Below are positions 17,650-26,273 of a stretch of DNA of 63,260 bases, piece after piece. Made by a program: the position numbers and the translations under genes. The stretch lies in contig JAKLKD010000070.1 of the NCBI GenBank assembly GCA_023150845.1, positions 1-63,260 on the forward strand, given 5' to 3'. This DNA is from Myxococcota bacterium (GTDB taxonomy: Bacteria > Myxococcota_A > UBA796 > CAJQPC01). Every line of letters begins with the position of its first letter. Position 1 is the stretch's first letter. Under the pieces are notes generated by a model. That model was not told the origin of the DNA and ran no database searches. It worked only from the letters and a program-made list of their open reading frames with translations.

Positions 17650-18263
17650 AACGTGTCTGGGGCGGCGGGGTCGTTCGACTTGGCGTCGAGCTGGCCGCGA
17701 AAGTGGTTGTAGAGGGCCATGACCTTCACGACGTACTCCTGGGTCTCAGGGATCGGCGGGATGCCGTTGTGGCGCTTCACCGCCCCGGGGCCCGCGTTGT
17801 ACGCCGCCAGGGCCAGCTCCGTCGAGCCGAACTCGTTGAGCTGACGAGCGAGGTAACGCGCGCCGCCGTCGATCGCCTGGGCCGGGTCGAAGGGATCCAC
17901 CACGGCGAGCTCCCGCGCCGTGCCCGGCATGAGCTGCATGAGGCCCTGGGCCCCAGCCGGGGAGACCGCGCGGGGGTTCATGCCCGACTCGGCCAGCGCG
18001 ACGGCCTTGATGAGCGGCGCGGGCACGCCGTACTGCAGAGACGCCCCGGCGATGACCGTGTCGAAGTCGTTGAGCTGGGGGAAGCTGCGCAGGCTCACGG
18101 CGGAGGGCGCGGGCAGGGGCTTCTCGCGCAAGAGCACGGTGTAGCCCGAGCGCGCCGGGGGCGAGTCGGTGAAGGTCACCGTGCCGTCAGGGTTCTCACG
18201 AACCCAGATGTCTTGGCCGAGCACGGCGATCAGCAGGAGAGAAGGCAGGGGGCTCACGCGCAC
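17646..18263 (-). CDS. Lytic transglycosylase (SLT) with N-terminal DUF4124-like segment
   Basis: The 205-aa protein starts with a hydrophobic signal-like segment, then a DUF4124-like stretch (DIWVRENPDGTVTFTDSPP). An SLT domain follows with catalytic Glu92 in AVALAESGMNP, GLMQLMPGTA (107-116) and AYNAGP (154-159). It would cleave the glycan strands of peptidoglycan to 1,6-anhydro ends in the periplasm. The start is a GTG at 18263, with another GTG two codons on. It is divergent from nadB across about 55 bp and overlaps pgsA by 4 bp. Confidence 0.9.
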   Translation of the reverse strand: MRVSPLPSLLLIAVLGQDIWVRENPDGTVTFTDSPPARSGYTVLLREKPLPAPSAVSLRSFPQLNDFDTVIAGASLQYGVPAPLIKAVALAESGMNPRAVSPAGAQGLMQLMPGTARELAVVDPFDPAQAIDGGARYLARQLNEFGSTELALAAYNAGPGAVKRHNGIPPIPETQEYVVKVMALYNHFRGQLDAKSNDPAAPDTL

Positions 18264-18318
18264 AGGATACCCGCGATGGGGCCTCGCGCGTTATCGTGGG
18301 CGGACGAACGGAGGTGCC

Positions 18319-19929
18319 TTGCGGCAGATCTGCGACTTCCTGGTCATCGGCTCCGGCATCGCCGGGCTGCTCTACGCGCTCAAGGCCTCTCAGCACGGGC
18401 GCGTGATCCTGCTCACCAAGACCGAGCTGGAGGAGTCCAACTCCCGCTACGCCCAAGGCGGCGTCGCGACGGTCTGGGACGAGTCTGACTCCTTCGAGGA
18501 GCACATCCAGGACACGCTCATCGCCGGGGCGGGGCTCTGCCGCCGCGCCACGGTGGAGCACGTCGTCACCCAAGGCCCGGCGCGGATCCGGGAGCTCATC
18601 GAGCTCGGGGTGGCGTTCTCGCGGCACTCCTCGACCTCAGACGAGCTGGAGCTCGCCCGGGAGGGTGGTCACGGCAAACGCCGCATCCTGCACGCCAAGG
18701 ATCAGACCGGCGCGGAGATCGTGCGGGCCCTGGTCGCGGCGGTGCGCGCGCACCCAGACATCGAGGTGCGCCCCCACCACGTCGCCGTGGATCTCATCAC
18801 CGAGCGCTGGCTCAACCGCCGCCGGGGTGAGCCCGAGCCTTACCCCGACCGGGTGCTCGGCGCCTACGCCTTGGACGTTCGCCGGGGTGAGGTGGACGTC
18901 TACTGCGCCCGGGTCGTCGCCATCTGCAGCGGCGGCGCGGGCAAGGTCTACCTGCACACGACCAACCCCGACGTGGCCACGGGCGACGGCATCGCCATGG
19001 CCTGGCGCGCCGGGGCGAAGGTCGCGAACATGGAGTTTGTGCAGTTCCACCCCACGTCCCTCTACCACCCGAACGCCCAGGGTTTCCTCATCTCCGAGGC
19101 CCTGCGCGGCGAGGGCGGCCGCCTCATCCACAAGAACGGCGACCGCTTCATGGCCCGCTACGACGAGCGCCTGGAGCTCGCCCCCCGCGACATCGTCGCC
19201 CGCGCCATCGACGCCGAGATCAAGCGCCTCGGCGAAGAGAGCGTCTTCTTGGACATGACCCACCACAGCCGGGAGTACCTGCAGGACCGCTTCCCAGCGA
19301 TCTACGCCCGCTGCCTGGAGCTGGGCCTCGACATGGCGACGACCCCCATCCCCGTCGTGCCCGCGGCACACTACTTCTGCGGCGGCGTCGTCACCGACCT
19401 CACCGGCGAGAGCACGGTGCGGAACCTCTTCGTCGTCGGTGAGGCGGCCTGCACGGGGCTCCACGGCGCGAACCGCCTCGCGTCCAACTCGCTCTTGGAG
19501 GCCGCGGTCTTCGCCGACTCCGCCGCCGCGGCCCTGGCCGAGCGCCGCGCCGAGCCCCTGCGGGAGGATCTCCCCGAGTGGGACCCTGGCCGGGCCGCCG
19601 CGTCCGATGAGCTGGTCGTGGTGAAGCACAACTGGAGCGAGATCCGCCGCTTCATGTGGGACTATGTCGGCATCGTGCGCACCACGCGCCGCCTCAAGCG
19701 CGCCCGGCATCGGGTGCAGCTCGTGCAAGAGGAGATCGACAGCTACTACTGGGACTTCCGGCTCACCCATGACGTGGTCGAGCTGCGTAATCTGGCCACC
19801 GTGGCGGAGCTGGTGGTCGAGTGCGCGCTGCGGCGGCGGGAGAGTCGGGGTCTTCACTACACCTTGGACTACAAAGAGCAGGATCCGAGTTGGATCCGTG
19901 ACACTGAGCTTGAGAGGAGGATCCCGTGA
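18319..19929 (+). CDS. nadB: L-aspartate oxidase
   Basis: The 536-aa flavoprotein oxidises L-aspartate to iminoaspartate, the first step of NAD synthesis. The FAD-binding motif VIGSGIAGLLYAL lies directly at the N-terminus. Family marks include SRYAQGGVATVWD, HPTSLYHPN, RGEGGRLI, AAHYFCGGV and GANRLASNSLLEA, and the length is normal. The start is a TTG at 18319 with GGAGG four bases upstream; the frame is open further upstream but only through the divergent transglycosylase gene. nadA and nadC are not in the window. A lipoprotein gene overlaps its stop (GTGA). Confidence 0.94.
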   Translation: MRQICDFLVIGSGIAGLLYALKASQHGRVILLTKTELEESNSRYAQGGVATVWDESDSFEEHIQDTLIAGAGLCRRATVEHVVTQGPARIRELIELGVAFSRHSSTSDELELAREGGHGKRRILHAKDQTGAEIVRALVAAVRAHPDIEVRPHHVAVDLITERWLNRRRGEPEPYPDRVLGAYALDVRRGEVDVYCARVVAICSGGAGKVYLHTTNPDVATGDGIAMAWRAGAKVANMEFVQFHPTSLYHPNAQGFLISEALRGEGGRLIHKNGDRFMARYDERLELAPRDIVARAIDAEIKRLGEESVFLDMTHHSREYLQDRFPAIYARCLELGLDMATTPIPVVPAAHYFCGGVVTDLTGESTVRNLFVVGEAACTGLHGANRLASNSLLEAAVFADSAAAALAERRAEPLREDLPEWDPGRAAASDELVVVKHNWSEIRRFMWDYVGIVRTTRRLKRARHRVQLVQEEIDSYYWDFRLTHDVVELRNLATVAELVVECALRRRESRGLHYTLDYKEQDPSWIRDTELERRIP

Positions 19930-20582
19930 AAAAACTCGTCCCGCTCGTCGCCCTCGCGCTGTTGGCGATGGGGTGCAACAGCAAGATCAAGAAGTACGCC
20001 GACAACATCGAGTCGATGGCGCTCTTCACCCAGCAGCAGGCGCCCACGCCGGGCGTCGACATGGGCTCGGCGAGCGTGCCCGTGGACGGCGTCGCCGGTG
20101 AGGTCGCCAACGCGGCCACGGGCGTCATCATCGACGGCTTCGAGATCGAGATGGCCAACCGGCTCAACAAGATCATCGAGCCGGACAAGCTCACCGAGCG
20201 GATGGGCACCTCCGTCGAAGACTTCATGAACACGAAGGGCCCCTACCCGGTGAACCCCGAGAGCCGCTGGCAGCTCTACGTCAACATGAACGGCTGGGGC
20301 CTCACGGCGAGCGAGTCGAGCGTCGCCTCGGCCTACATGTACCTGGACATCGAGGGCTACGGCCCCAAGGGCAAACGGATCTACCGCCGCTCGATGACCT
20401 GCACCATCCCGCTCTCCAGCTACGTCGGGCTCTCCGTCGGCGCGGCCCAGACCGCGGCGAACATCGGCGCGATCACCGGCATGTCGGACAAGGAGCTCCG
20501 GAAGGTCTTCCAGGACCTCGCCGAGTACTGCGGCCGCGAGGCGGCCATGCAGCTCAAGCAGGTCGTGGGCCGGGCGAAGTAG
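19926..20582 (+). CDS. Lipoprotein of unknown function coupled to nadB
   Basis: The 218-aa lipoprotein has a clear signal and lipobox (MKKLVPLVALALLAMGC, Cys17). The mature part is mixed alpha/beta, with a probable strand region RWQLYVNMNGWGL and a hydrophobic small-residue stretch LSVGAAQTAANIGAITGM. No known domain is recognised. The GTG start overlaps the nadB stop as GTGA and has GAGGAGG five bases upstream, so it is strongly coupled. A link to NAD metabolism is not obvious; it may simply share the promoter. Confidence 0.85.
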   Translation: MKKLVPLVALALLAMGCNSKIKKYADNIESMALFTQQQAPTPGVDMGSASVPVDGVAGEVANAATGVIIDGFEIEMANRLNKIIEPDKLTERMGTSVEDFMNTKGPYPVNPESRWQLYVNMNGWGLTASESSVASAYMYLDIEGYGPKGKRIYRRSMTCTIPLSSYVGLSVGAAQTAANIGAITGMSDKELRKVFQDLAEYCGREAAMQLKQVVGRAK

Positions 20583-20591
20583 GCGCCGATC

Positions 20592-23500
20592 TCAGGGCTG
20601 GGAGGCCGTGAGCACGGCGAGGGCCTCCCAGACCGCGGGCTCGATGTCCTCAAGCTCCAGGCCGTCCATCGCCCCGCACAAGGTCAAGAGCGCGTGCTTG
20701 TGCATGGGCTCGATGCGCTGGCTGAGCCCGCGCTCTTGGGCCAAGGACCACCACTGCCGCGCCGCCGGGGCCTGACGGGCGACGGCGGCGCAGGCGGCGC
20801 GCACGAGGCCGATGGTCGCCCAAGCCTGGTCGCGGGGGTGCAGGGCGAGGGACTCGGCGGCGCGCCGGGCCTCGGCCTCGGCGGGCTCAAGCTGGTGGTC
20901 GTTCATCGCCATCAGGGCGAGCATGGCCCGGGCGCGGCCCCGGGAGACGGGGCGGCACCAGCGCTCGGCGAGGCGGGCGGCCCGGGTGAGGCGCTCCCGG
21001 GCGAGCAGGCGGTCATCGGCGCGCAGGGCGAGCTCGGCCAGGGCGATGAGCGCGTCGAGCTGCACCTGGGGCTCGGAGCAGGTCGCGGCGTTCGCCCGGG
21101 CGGCGCGGAGCTTCTGGTCGGCGATGGCCCAGGCGTCCTTCTGGGCGGCGAGGGTGCCTTCAGCCATGGCGGCGCGGGCGGCGGCGCGGGTGTCCCCGGT
21201 GCTGCTCGCGGCGTAGTTCAGGCGCTCGACGGCGGCGGCGGCCTCCTCGACGCGCCCCGCCCGGACGGCGAGGTGGAAGAGGCCGTCCCAGCCCTTCACG
21301 CCGAGGGGGTGCTCCGCCGGGCGCAGCTCGACGAGGCGGCGGAGCCACTGGTGGGCGGCGGTGAGGTCGTCCTCGTGGGTGGCGGCGACGGCCTCGGCCC
21401 AGACCGCCTCGGCGAGCCCGTCCTTGTCGGCGACGGCCTCCAGGTCCGCCCGGGCGAGCTTGGCGAGGCGGCGGGCGCTCTCCGGCTGGCCAAGGTCGGC
21501 CTCGGCCCGGGCCTGGAGCGCGAGCAGGCGGCCGCGGGTGAGGCGGTCGAGCGGGCCGAGCACCAGGGCGGCGCGGGCGGCCTTGTCGGCCTCGGCGGGG
21601 CGGGCGAGCTCCAGGAGCGCGGCGCCTTTGAGGCGGCGGGCCTCGGCGCGGGTGCTGAGGTTCGGGTTCTCCGGGCTCTCGGTGAGGTCCGCGGCGGAGA
21701 TGGCGAGCTCGGCGCTGCGGATCGCCGCGGAGTAGCGCCCTTGGCTCAACATGCTGCGCACCGAGCGCAAGAGCGGGCCCAAGGCCGCCTCGGGCTGGCC
21801 CGAGCGCAGGAGGTGAAGCCCCCAGGGCAGATCGACGTCTACGCCGGTCTGCTCGCCGTGGCGCTGCCAGGCCGCCGCGAGCTTCTCGTGAATCTCGATG
21901 CTGTCCGCGAGCTCTTCAGCCATCTTCCGCGCCGTGCGCTGGAGCGCGCCGTGCTCAAAACGCAGGAGTCCGCCCTCCTCACGCAGGAGCCCGGCGGCGA
22001 GCAAGGCGTCGAGGCCCGCCTCCGACACGTCCCGCAGCACGCCGACCGGGGGCGTCTGCCCGGCCAAGGCCACCGACGCCAAGGCGATGGCGGCCTCCAC
22101 CGGGTCCTCCGTGGCCCGCACCGCCGAGGTGAGGCGGTAGGCGTAGAGCTTCGTGAGGTTCACGGGCAAGACGTCGTTGATCTTGAGGCCCGGCTTGAGG
22201 CGGTAGTGGAGCTGCTCGTCGGCCTTGAGCAGCCCGCGGGCGGCGGCCTGGCGCAACAACATGCCCGCGGCGAGGGGGAAGTTCGCCACCCGTTTGGTCA
22301 CGACCCGGGCCAGGGCCTCGTCCAGCGTGAGCGCCTCGTCGAGCAGGCCGCGGATCTGTTCGGGGCTCAGGGCGGGCAGGTCGAGGCGTAAGGCCCCGAG
22401 CTCCTGCATCGCCTTCACCCGGTCGAGGAGCGCCGGTCGCTCGTCCAGGCTCTCTTGGGACAAGGTCGCGAGCACCAGGGCCGGGCGGCGGCCCACGGCG
22501 CCCTCCAGGAGCGCCTCGCAGAAGTCCAGGCCGTCGCCGGGCTCTTCAGCGTGCTCCACGTCGTCGAGCACCACGCAGGCCCCGCCGCGCCAGGCCCGGG
22601 CGTCGATCTCCTCCACCAGAAAACGTAGGCCCAAGGCGGCGTTCGGCGCCTGCTCGCCGGGGAGCAGGTAGCCGCACCAGCGGGCGAGGATCTGGGCGTC
22701 GTCCCGGGCGAGCTCCAGCGTCGTCTCGCGGTCCCGGGCGACCCAGCGCGTGAGGCGCTCCTGCAGGCGCAGGCGGGTGTCGTTGAAGGGGCTCAAAAGC
22801 TCCCGCACGGCGCCGAGGTAGCCGTCATCGACGCCCGCGGGGTGTTGGTAACGCAGGCGGAAGGCCTCCATCCAGCCGCCCTCGTCCAGCGCCCGGGCGA
22901 TGTGCTCGACGAGGCGAGTCTTGCCCGAGCCCTCGGGGCCGATGATGAGCACGACCCGGGGGCCACGCTGGGTGACGACCTCTCGGGCCTGGCGCCAGAG
23001 GATCTCCAGGACCTGCTCCCGGGCGACCAGGGGCACGTCACGCACGGCGAGGAGCGCGAGGCTCGCCTTGGCGCCGGAGGGCTGGGGCGCCTCGGGCGGG
23101 GGCAGGGGAGGCAGCGGCTCGGGCGGCACCTTCCGCCAGCGCAGCTCCGGGCGTTTGGCCGGGCGGCGGCCGATGATGTGCTCGGGGAGGCTGATCGAGC
23201 CGCCGGTCATGATGTCGGTGAGCTCACCTTCGCCGTCCTCGCCGCCCTCTTGGCTGTACGAGTCGCGCTGGCCCATCCGCTCGCGGATGCCGCGCAGGGC
23301 CCGGCGCACGTCGGCGGCGCGGTCGTAGCGCTGCCGGGGCTCGGGGTCCAGCAGGTTGAGGATGAGGTCCTCGAGCTCGTCGGGCACCTCGACGCCGGGC
23401 AGGGGCCGCAGGCCCGGGGGCTCCTCCAGCCGCGCGTCGAGGAGCTGCTTCCGGCTCTCGCCGCTGCCATGCGGGCGTTTGCCGCAGAGGCTCTCCCACA

Positions 23501-24125
23501 AGATGAGGCCCAAGGCGTAGAGGTCCGTCCAGGGGCCGAACTCCTGCGGTTTGCCCTCCAGCTGCTCCGGGGCCATGTAGGTCGGGGTGCCGCCCACCCG
23601 GCGCACGTCCCGGGCGATCTGGCCGAGGTCGTCGGCGACGCCCAGGTCGGCCACCCAGACCTCGGCCTCGTCGGGGCCGGTCTTGTGCAGGAGGATGTTC
23701 GCGGGCTTGAGGTCCTGGTGGACGAGGCCGTGGGCGTGCAGGGCGGCGAGGCCCAGGCAGACCTGCTCCATGTAGAGCAGGAGGTCGCCGACGCGGAAGC
23801 CCCGGCGGAAGAGGTCGCGCAGGCTGCCCAGCTCGGCGAAGGCCAAGGCGACGAAGGGGCGCTCGTCGGCGAGCTCGCCGAAGTCGTGGACCGGCACGAG
23901 GTGGCGCTGCACGATCTGGGCGCTGAGGCTGACCTCACGGAAGAAGCGCGCGCGGAAGCGCCGATGCAGGGCGAGGTTCTTCTTGACGATCTTGAGCGCG
24001 ACGTCTACCCCGAGCACCTGATCCCGGGCGAGGAACACCTCCCCCGTGGCGCCGTCGCCGATGAGGCGGCGCGCGAGGTAACGCTCGGGCAGCGTCGGCA
24101 GCTCTGGGGTCTCGTCAGCGGACAT
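20592..24125 (-). CDS. Ser/Thr protein kinase fused to AAA ATPase and TPR-like region
   Basis: The 1177-aa protein begins with a Hanks-type kinase domain (about 14-280): ATP-binding Lys45 (VALKIV), Glu64, catalytic loop HQDLKPAN (Asp138, Lys140), metal-binding DLG (160-162) and the activation-segment APE. HQD and DLG replace the usual HRD and DFG, so it is a non-RD kinase but keeps the essential residues. A proline-rich linker leads to a P-loop NTPase with GPEGSGKT (396-403) and CVVLDDVEHAE as Walker B. The long C-terminal half is TPR-like. This kinase-AAA-TPR order is frequent in myxobacteria. The gene diverges from a GAF-protein operon (77-bp gap), which may share control. Confidence 0.92.
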   Translation of the reverse strand: MSADETPELPTLPERYLARRLIGDGATGEVFLARDQVLGVDVALKIVKKNLALHRRFRARFFREVSLSAQIVQRHLVPVHDFGELADERPFVALAFAELGSLRDLFRRGFRVGDLLLYMEQVCLGLAALHAHGLVHQDLKPANILLHKTGPDEAEVWVADLGVADDLGQIARDVRRVGGTPTYMAPEQLEGKPQEFGPWTDLYALGLILWESLCGKRPHGSGESRKQLLDARLEEPPGLRPLPGVEVPDELEDLILNLLDPEPRQRYDRAADVRRALRGIRERMGQRDSYSQEGGEDGEGELTDIMTGGSISLPEHIIGRRPAKRPELRWRKVPPEPLPPLPPPEAPQPSGAKASLALLAVRDVPLVAREQVLEILWRQAREVVTQRGPRVVLIIGPEGSGKTRLVEHIARALDEGGWMEAFRLRYQHPAGVDDGYLGAVRELLSPFNDTRLRLQERLTRWVARDRETTLELARDDAQILARWCGYLLPGEQAPNAALGLRFLVEEIDARAWRGGACVVLDDVEHAEEPGDGLDFCEALLEGAVGRRPALVLATLSQESLDERPALLDRVKAMQELGALRLDLPALSPEQIRGLLDEALTLDEALARVVTKRVANFPLAAGMLLRQAAARGLLKADEQLHYRLKPGLKINDVLPVNLTKLYAYRLTSAVRATEDPVEAAIALASVALAGQTPPVGVLRDVSEAGLDALLAAGLLREEGGLLRFEHGALQRTARKMAEELADSIEIHEKLAAAWQRHGEQTGVDVDLPWGLHLLRSGQPEAALGPLLRSVRSMLSQGRYSAAIRSAELAISAADLTESPENPNLSTRAEARRLKGAALLELARPAEADKAARAALVLGPLDRLTRGRLLALQARAEADLGQPESARRLAKLARADLEAVADKDGLAEAVWAEAVAATHEDDLTAAHQWLRRLVELRPAEHPLGVKGWDGLFHLAVRAGRVEEAAAAVERLNYAASSTGDTRAAARAAMAEGTLAAQKDAWAIADQKLRAARANAATCSEPQVQLDALIALAELALRADDRLLARERLTRAARLAERWCRPVSRGRARAMLALMAMNDHQLEPAEAEARRAAESLALHPRDQAWATIGLVRAACAAVARQAPAARQWWSLAQERGLSQRIEPMHKHALLTLCGAMDGLELEDIEPAVWEALAVLTASQP

Positions 24126-24202
24126 TCTCAGCGGCCCAGGGGTGACTTCGGGCGGGGTGCGCGGCGGCGGGTTAAGCCCGTCGGCCGCTCGGAGGATGAA
24201 TT

Positions 24203-25081
24203 ATGCCGCGATATGAGGTCGAGAGCGCAGACGAGGTGTTTGAGGTCTCGGGAGACACCTGGCTCATCGCGCTCAGCCGGGCCTTGGCTCGGGTTGGCAA
24301 AGACGTCGGCGCGTTGGGTCGGCTCTCCATCGGCCTGGATCGTGCGGGCGCGGTGAGCGCGCGGCACCCCGAGGAGGGGTGGAGCATGCGCCTCTGCCCG
24401 GTCGAGGACCTGTTCGGCGGAGAGGACGACGTGCTCGGCTGGTTGCCGGCCCCGGCGGTGATGGCCGGCCCGCCCGCGCGTGGCCCCCAGCCGCCGCCCG
24501 CGCCGACGCCGCCCCCGGCGGAGCCGTCGATCCCGTCGCCCATCCGCCCGACGCTCAGCCTCGACAACCTGAGCACCCTGCGGGCCGACCCGCCGCGCCC
24601 GGCGGACCTCAACGAGCGCCTCGCGGCGAGCAAAGAGAACATCCTCGACGCCCTGGACCACGACGAGGCCTGCGCCATCGCCTGCCGGGCGCTGGAGGAG
24701 CTCGTGCCCGCGGACTCCGGCGCGGTGCTGCTCTTTGAGCCCGACGGCGCGCTCAAGTTCCGCGCGGCCTTCGGCCCGGTGTCCGCCGGGGTCTTGGGCA
24801 CGCGGCTGCCGCCCCAGTCGGGCGTCGGCGGCTTCTGCGCGGCGACGGGCCTCGCGGTGATGGTCGAGCAGGCGATCAAGGACGCCCGGCACGACAAGTC
24901 CGTGGGGGAGCGCCTGGGCTACGCCACGCGCAACCTGCTCGCTGTGCCCGTGCGCGGCGGCGCGGGGAGCCTCCTGGGCTGCCTGGAGCTCCTGAACGCG
25001 CCCCAGATGTTCCGCGAGTGGCACCTCGAGGCCGCCCGGGCCGTCGCCGCCGGTCTCAGCGCCCGGCTCCTGAGCGAGTGA
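24203..25081 (+). CDS. GAF-domain protein with proline-rich linker
   Basis: The 292-aa cytoplasmic protein has an N-terminal region of about 85 residues, then a proline-rich linker (PQPPPAPTPPPAEPS). The C-terminal GAF domain (about 135-290) shows EELVPADSGAVLLFEP, GVGGFCAATG and NLLAVPVRGG typical of ligand-binding GAF folds. No output domain is attached, so it may pass a signal to a partner such as the divergent kinase. The start at ATG 24203 is supported by GGAGGA six bases upstream. It is followed three bases later by another gene on the same strand. Confidence 0.85.
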   Translation: MPRYEVESADEVFEVSGDTWLIALSRALARVGKDVGALGRLSIGLDRAGAVSARHPEEGWSMRLCPVEDLFGGEDDVLGWLPAPAVMAGPPARGPQPPPAPTPPPAEPSIPSPIRPTLSLDNLSTLRADPPRPADLNERLAASKENILDALDHDEACAIACRALEELVPADSGAVLLFEPDGALKFRAAFGPVSAGVLGTRLPPQSGVGGFCAATGLAVMVEQAIKDARHDKSVGERLGYATRNLLAVPVRGGAGSLLGCLELLNAPQMFREWHLEAARAVAAGLSARLLSE

Positions 25082-25084
25082 GCC

Positions 25085-25588
25085 GTGCCCCTGCCGCCCT
25101 TTGACCCCGACGCGCACCTCGACGCCGACTACGTCACCCCGTGGCCGGGCCTGCAGGTCAACGTGGACCTGCTCTACGACGGGCTCACGGCCCGGGGCTG
25201 GAAGATCGACCACGAGGAGTCGAACCTGCTCGTCGCCTTCTCCAAGACCTGGCGCGCCCAGGGCGTGAAGGTCTGGGTGAACCTCGCGGGCTTCGTCTGC
25301 GCGCCGCCGAACTACCAGTTTGAGGCCATCGAGCACGTCTCGTTCTACCGCTTCAACCCGGCGGACCTGCCCGAGACGACGATGTGGGAGCTCCTCGTAG
25401 AGCCCGGTGAGGAGTCGCAGCCCTACTTCAAGGGCTGGGTCGAGGAGTGGGAGTGGCTCCTGGAGAACGGCGACCCGAACTTCGCCCAGAATGAGCTGCT
25501 CACCCCGGTCCCCGCCCGCGAGCTGCCCGAGGAGCTTCGTGCGGAGCTCTGGGACGACCTGCGGGCCTGCCTGCGCCCGGTCGAGTGA
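25085..25588 (+). CDS. Conserved-looking 167-aa protein, function unknown
   Basis: The product is soluble, acidic and tryptophan-rich (VTPWPGLQVN, WVEEWEWLLENG) with no signal peptide or known motif. It begins with GTG at 25085, three bases after the GAF gene stop, so the pair is an operon. The normal codon pattern and clean end against the following repeat region support a real gene. The function is not recognised. Confidence 0.75.
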   Translation: MPLPPFDPDAHLDADYVTPWPGLQVNVDLLYDGLTARGWKIDHEESNLLVAFSKTWRAQGVKVWVNLAGFVCAPPNYQFEAIEHVSFYRFNPADLPETTMWELLVEPGEESQPYFKGWVEEWEWLLENGDPNFAQNELLTPVPARELPEELRAELWDDLRACLRPVE

Positions 25589-25626
25589 GCGCTGTCGCGT
25601 TTATTCGGCGCGGGTGGATGTGACAG

Positions 25627-25800
25627 TGGGGGCGCGGGCGTCTTGGCTCGGCGGGCGACAGGCCTGGTGAGCGGGGGCGGCGTTGTGGCGACTGGGGTTG
25701 GGCGCTCGGTGGGGGCGCGGGCGTCTTGGCTCGGCGGGTGTCGGGCCTGGGGGGTGTGGTCGGCGTTGTTGCGACTGCGGTTGGGCTCTCGGTGGTGCTT
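25627..25800. repeat. 83-bp GC-rich tandem repeat upstream of module 2
   Basis: Units starting with TGGGGGCGCGGGCGTCTTGG lie at 25627 and 25710, an 83-bp period, with the beginning of a third, diverged copy at about 25793. Sequence and period are related to the 85-bp array at the left edge, so both belong to one repeat family associated with the lipoprotein modules. With the inverted-repeat element at 25871-25978 they fill most of the gene-free stretch 25589-26273. Confidence 0.75.
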
Positions 25801-25870
25801 CGGGGCGTTGAGCGTCGTGCAGAGAACAACGCGCCGAGGTCGGCCCCTGCTTCGTGGTGACTCGGGCCAT

Positions 25871-25978
25871 CTCTCGCGGGACCGCTCACTCCAGCCCGTC
25901 CGGGGCTGGAGCTCGCTGCGCTTCCGGCTCGCTCCGGCCATCCTGGCCTCTCGCGAGCCTCCAGAGCTCCCGCGAGAG
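25871..25978. repeat. Nested inverted-repeat element (possible MITE or BIME-like unit)
   Basis: The outer arms CTCTCGCGGGA (25871-25881) and TCCCGCGAGAG (25968-25978) are perfect 11-bp inverted repeats. Inside is a 9-bp hairpin CTCCAGCCC (25889-25897) / GGGCTGGAG (25903-25911) with a 5-nt loop, and the palindrome CTCGCGAG near the right arm. It has no coding capacity. A folded RNA, a protein-binding cruciform or a small non-autonomous mobile unit are all possible. Confidence 0.65.
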
Positions 25979-26133
25979 ACGACCCGAGCCCCACGCGGGG
26001 CCAACCCCGGCGCTGGTCGTGGCGCTGCGGGCTCCATAAGCGGGAGGAGCGCGGCGAGGGGCGCGGCGGGCGCGGCGGCAGGCCCCGGAGCGGGGCGTTC
26101 GTGGCGCTCGGGATTTGTGCACGCGCGGCGCTG

Positions 26134-26273
26134 CTGGCGCGGCGCAGCGTCGGCCTTGGCGGCGACGGTTTTTCTTCGCGGCGCGTGAGGATCACCACCA
26201 TCGGGCGCTGGCGCCTGTGGTAGCGTCGTCCCACCTCCTTGGCCCCCACGAAGGGCGACCGCCCGAGCTTCCG
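26134..26273 (+). promoter_or_regulatory. Conserved leader of lipoprotein-propeller module 2
   Basis: It is very close to the module 3 leader (28019-28156) and clearly related to the module 1 leader (225-367). The TAGCGT element is at 26221-26226, about 48 bp before the ATG. A T-tract after GGCGACGG and the block TTGGCCCCCACGAAGGGCGA are conserved. Confidence 0.6.

Noticed and set aside
22842-24356. Long + strand frame opposite the Ser/Thr kinase
   Set aside because: Compositional shadow; the kinase motifs on the minus strand are unambiguous.
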